DNA from: JAULUH01 sp032111745
GTDB lineage: Bacteria > Chloroflexota > Anaerolineae > JAAEKA01
Length of the DNA: 5,968 bases
Direction: 5' to 3'
NCBI GenBank assembly: GCA_032111745.1
Contig: JAULUH010000107.1
Span: forward strand, 1 to 5,968
Part shown: one piece after another, positions 5,057-5,968 of the stretch
How positions within the stretch are numbered: the stretch's first letter is position 1
How the letters are laid out: each line of letters starts with the position of its first letter
Translations under genes and position numbers: made by a program
The notes under the pieces: generated by a model
The model's database searches: none
What the model saw: the letters and a program-made list of their open reading frames with translations, nothing else
Told to the model about the DNA's origin: nothing

Positions 5057-5962
5057 ATGAATGTTGCTTACCGCCCGGGAACCCCGGACGACTCCTATGG
5101 TATCTTCTTGATCTTCGAGCGCTCGCTGGCCGACCTGGGGCGGCGGATTGGCCTGCAGGGGCCCTTCAGCGCGGACGACCCGGTGGCCCTGGCGCGGATG
5201 TGGGAGGAGCGCCGGTCGCTGTACAGCCACCTGGCCGCCACGGCGGAGCATTTCTTCGTGGCGGAGCGAGCGGGGCAACTTATTGGCTTTGCCCGCTCTA
5301 TTCTGCGGGATGGGGTGCGCGAGCTGACCGAGTTCTTTGTGTTGCCGGGCCAGCAGTCGGGCGGCGTCGGCCGCGAGCTGCTGGCCCGGGCCTTCCCGCC
5401 CCATGGGGCTGCCCTGCGGGTCATCATCGCCTCGCCCGACGTGCGCGCGCAGGGCCTGTACATGCGCACCGGGGTATACCCCCGCTGCTCGATCTACTAC
5501 TTCTGGCGGATACCGGAACGGGTGGTGGTGGCGAGTGACCTGGTCATGGAGGAGGTGGAGCCGGGGGAGGAGGCGCTGGCCGCCATTGCGGCTGTGGACA
5601 TGGCCATCCTGAGCCACCGGCGGCCCGAGGATCACGCCTGGCTGATGCGCAACCGGCAGGGCATGCTCTACCGGCGGGGCGGCCAGGTGGTGGGCTACGG
5701 CTACGTGGGCCGGCCGAACGCGCCGTTTGCGTTGCTGGACGCGCGCGACTTTCCGGCGGTGCTGGCCCACGCCGAGAGCGCGGCGGCAGCGGGGGGACGG
5801 CCGCACTTTGGCATAGAGGTCCCCATGATCAACCGGGCAGCGGTGGACTACCTGTTGGGGCGCGGCTACCGCATCGACGCGTTCATGGCGACACTGATGA
5901 GCGACCGGCCCTTTGGGCGGCTGGAGAACTACGTGGTCACGAGCCCGCCGTTTTTTCTGTAG
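5057..5962 (+). CDS. Probable two-domain GNAT acetyltransferase
   Basis: This 301-residue protein carries an N-terminal GNAT fold (about residues 1-150). Strands FVAERAGQLIGFAR at 67-80 and ELTEFFVLPG at 89-98 lead into the acetyl-CoA pyrophosphate loop Q-S-G-G-V-G (100-105, fitting Q/R-x-x-G-x-G/A). This is followed by the motif-B-like region around ASPDVRAQGLYMRTGVYPR (125-143). Residues about 160-301 look like a second, degenerate GNAT-like domain: LYRRGGQVVGYGYVG (204-218) and GIEVPMINRAAVDYLLGRGYR (252-272, given as its position; key residues N259, Y265, G268, G270) repeat the strand and helix pattern, but no pyrophosphate loop is evident. It should transfer an acyl group from acyl-CoA to an amine; the substrate is unknown. 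The open frame extends upstream to GTG 5021, but that codon lies inside the -10 region, so the ATG is chosen. The gene is monocistronic as far as the window shows. Confidence 0.85.
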   Translation: MNVAYRPGTPDDSYGIFLIFERSLADLGRRIGLQGPFSADDPVALARMWEERRSLYSHLAATAEHFFVAERAGQLIGFARSILRDGVRELTEFFVLPGQQSGGVGRELLARAFPPHGAALRVIIASPDVRAQGLYMRTGVYPRCSIYYFWRIPERVVVASDLVMEEVEPGEEALAAIAAVDMAILSHRRPEDHAWLMRNRQGMLYRRGGQVVGYGYVGRPNAPFALLDARDFPAVLAHAESAAAAGGRPHFGIEVPMINRAAVDYLLGRGYRIDAFMATLMSDRPFGRLENYVVTSPPFFL

Positions 5963-5968
5963 GGCGGG
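5959..5968 (+). repeat. Partial GC-rich palindrome at the window edge
   Basis: GTAGGGCGGG matches, less one G, the GTASGGGCGGG motif of the palindromes at 3026-3150. The TAG stop codon of the acetyltransferase (5960-5962) is part of the motif. The rest of the unit would lie outside the window, so the assignment is tentative. Confidence 0.35.

Noticed and set aside
4799..5806. Long minus-strand open frame (335 codons) antisense to the acetyltransferase gene
   Set aside because: It is opposite a recognisable GNAT domain, has a low-complexity composition rich in Arg, His and Pro, and its downstream part merely translates the nonamer repeats. High GC content commonly creates such antisense frames.
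5951..5956. Run of six T as the tail of a rightward terminator
   Set aside because: The T run is within the last codons of the acetyltransferase (Phe-Phe) and has no GC-rich hairpin directly before it.

Overview
This is a GC-rich window (by eye about two-thirds G+C) from a bacterial chromosome. It holds six complete genes, all ordinary in type. The best guess at the source is Chloroflexota (Anaerolineae/Caldilineae-like). That rests on the short N-terminal extension of the cyclophilin, a menaquinone-type MenG methyltransferase, GTG start use, and several families of short GC-rich palindromes between genes. No taxonomic search was possible, so this is inference.

Layout. Five genes run leftward from about 4.8 kb: an aldo/keto reductase, a family-2 glycosyltransferase, an M32 metallocarboxypeptidase, a cyclophilin-type peptidyl-prolyl isomerase, and the MenG/UbiE quinone methyltransferase. 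One gene, a probable two-domain GNAT acetyltransferase, runs rightward from 5057 and ends just before the window does. The reductase and the acetyltransferase are divergent across a 254-base region. The carboxypeptidase and cyclophilin genes are 25 bases apart and probably share a transcript; menG follows 80 bases later behind a palindromic element. The glycosyltransferase follows the reductase by 46 bases. The glycosyltransferase and carboxypeptidase genes are separated by 171 bases filled with three GC-rich palindromes.

The coding genes do not form a recognisable pathway: they cover redox metabolism, sugar transfer, peptide turnover, protein folding and menaquinone synthesis, plus an acetyltransferase of unknown substrate. 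No mobile element, CRISPR array, phage, tRNA or rRNA was seen.

The most interesting material is non-coding. The divergent region carries two near-identical 29-30 base elements, each built from two copies of ACARCGAAT. Each element lies beside a good extended -10 promoter, with a nonamer where the -35 box should be. Downstream of menG is a 15-pair stem-loop whose two non-Watson-Crick positions are G-U pairs only in the menG-sense RNA. I did not find convincing evidence of a wholly new biological system.
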